Below are positions 63,794 to 64,000 of a stretch of 64,000 nt of DNA, one piece after another. The notes under the pieces are model-generated. The model was not told the origin of the DNA and searched no databases. It saw only the letters and a list, made by a program, of their open reading frames with translations. Positions within the stretch are counted from its first letter, which is position 1. Each line of letters begins with the position of its first letter. A program made the position numbers and the translations under genes. This stretch comes from Sporosarcina ureae DSM 2281 (lineage in GTDB: Bacteria > Bacillota > Bacilli > Bacillales_A > Planococcaceae), in contig NZ_AUDQ01000002.1 in NCBI RefSeq assembly GCF_000425545.1, positions 62,001-126,000 of the forward strand, given 5' to 3'.

Positions 63794-64000
63794 ATGAAAT
63801 TTGTTCTTGGTTCTGAAAATCAGGCGAAAAAACGTGCAGTACTTCGGATCGTCGACCGCTTTCTAGAGAACAGCACTGTTACTTCAACGTCTGTTCCGTC
63901 AGGCGTCAGCGCCCAGCCCATGAGTGTAGAGGAAACTCGGCAAGGTGCAATCAATCGTTCCATCGCTGCAGCAAAAGATGCTATTGGTATTGGGTTAGAA
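63794..64000 (+). CDS. DUF84 inosine/xanthosine triphosphatase (YjjX-like), 3' end outside window
   Basis: The visible 69 codons read MKFVLGSENQAKKRAVLRI, then VPSGVSAQPMSVEETRQGAI with NRSIAAAKDA. This is the start of the DUF84/YjjX fold, which hydrolyses non-canonical ITP and XTP. The GSENQAKKRAV segment is the nucleotide-binding start. A GAGGCGG site lies before ATG 63794. It follows ytoP by 23 bases, so the two may be one transcript. Confidence 0.85.
   Translation, partial: MKFVLGSENQAKKRAVLRIVDRFLENSTVTSTSVPSGVSAQPMSVEETRQGAINRSIAAAKDAIGIGLE

Overview
The window comes from an AT-rich, endospore-forming Gram-positive bacterium of the Bacillales, most like Planococcaceae (Sporosarcina or a close relative). 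The evidence is the Bacillus-style gene content (tlp spore protein, ytqA-ytqB, a T-box leuS, ytgP, ytfP, ytzE, trmB, ytnP, ytoP), strong GGAGG ribosome binding sites with frequent TTG/GTG starts, and a pbuE adenine riboswitch close to the Bacillus subtilis one. The genus is inference. No rRNA, tRNA, CRISPR array, prophage or transposase gene was seen.

Layout. 0-7 kb: two convergent genes with Sm-like repeats, possibly spore-coat related, then ptsHI divergent from a fruR-fruK-fruA fructose operon, which puts the general PTS proteins beside a sugar-specific transporter. 7-24.5 kb: mostly single genes, each with its own terminator. They include a small PH-domain protein, the purine pump pbuE behind an adenine riboswitch, a chromosomal Tad2-like (DUF2829) protein, queT behind a preQ1-II-like leader, an XRE regulator with a membrane partner, two MFS pumps in all, a GmhB-like phosphatase, an acyltransferase/SGNH protein, tlp, a bacilliredoxin-like protein without its cysteine, lipoproteins, an acyl-CoA dehydrogenase-type enzyme, a disulfide reductase and pdxK. 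24.5-35 kb: an intergenic repeat element, a nitroreductase/HxlR pair with paired palindromic operators, a luciferase-like monooxygenase, pepF, an fsr-like pump, cysK and an ssu-type ABC importer.

35-48 kb: a sirtuin, sbcDC and brnQ, followed by the most interesting block: a GntR regulator, DUF485-actP acetate symporter, a cNMP/CBS/DUF294 signalling protein and a DEDDh exonuclease. The actP promoter region carries a perfect inverted repeat around the -35 box and a perfect CcpA cre site downstream of it. 48-64 kb: housekeeping genes resembling the B. subtilis ytqA-leuS-ytgP-trmB-ytoP neighbourhood, with the two-step wobble-uridine modification pair mnmL/mnmM, the leucine T-box, a 42-bp minisatellite after leuS, a long inverted repeat after trmB and a palindromic element after ytnP.

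How the parts connect. Carbon uptake (fructose PTS, acetate symport) is under FruR-like, GntR-like and CcpA control. Purine, queuosine-precursor and leucine functions are controlled by RNA leaders. Sulfur functions (cysK, the ssu importer) sit together. The strongest candidate for an under-described system is the acetate-uptake block at 42-48 kb, where a symporter is linked to a multi-domain sensor/nucleotidyltransferase-fold protein and an exonuclease.
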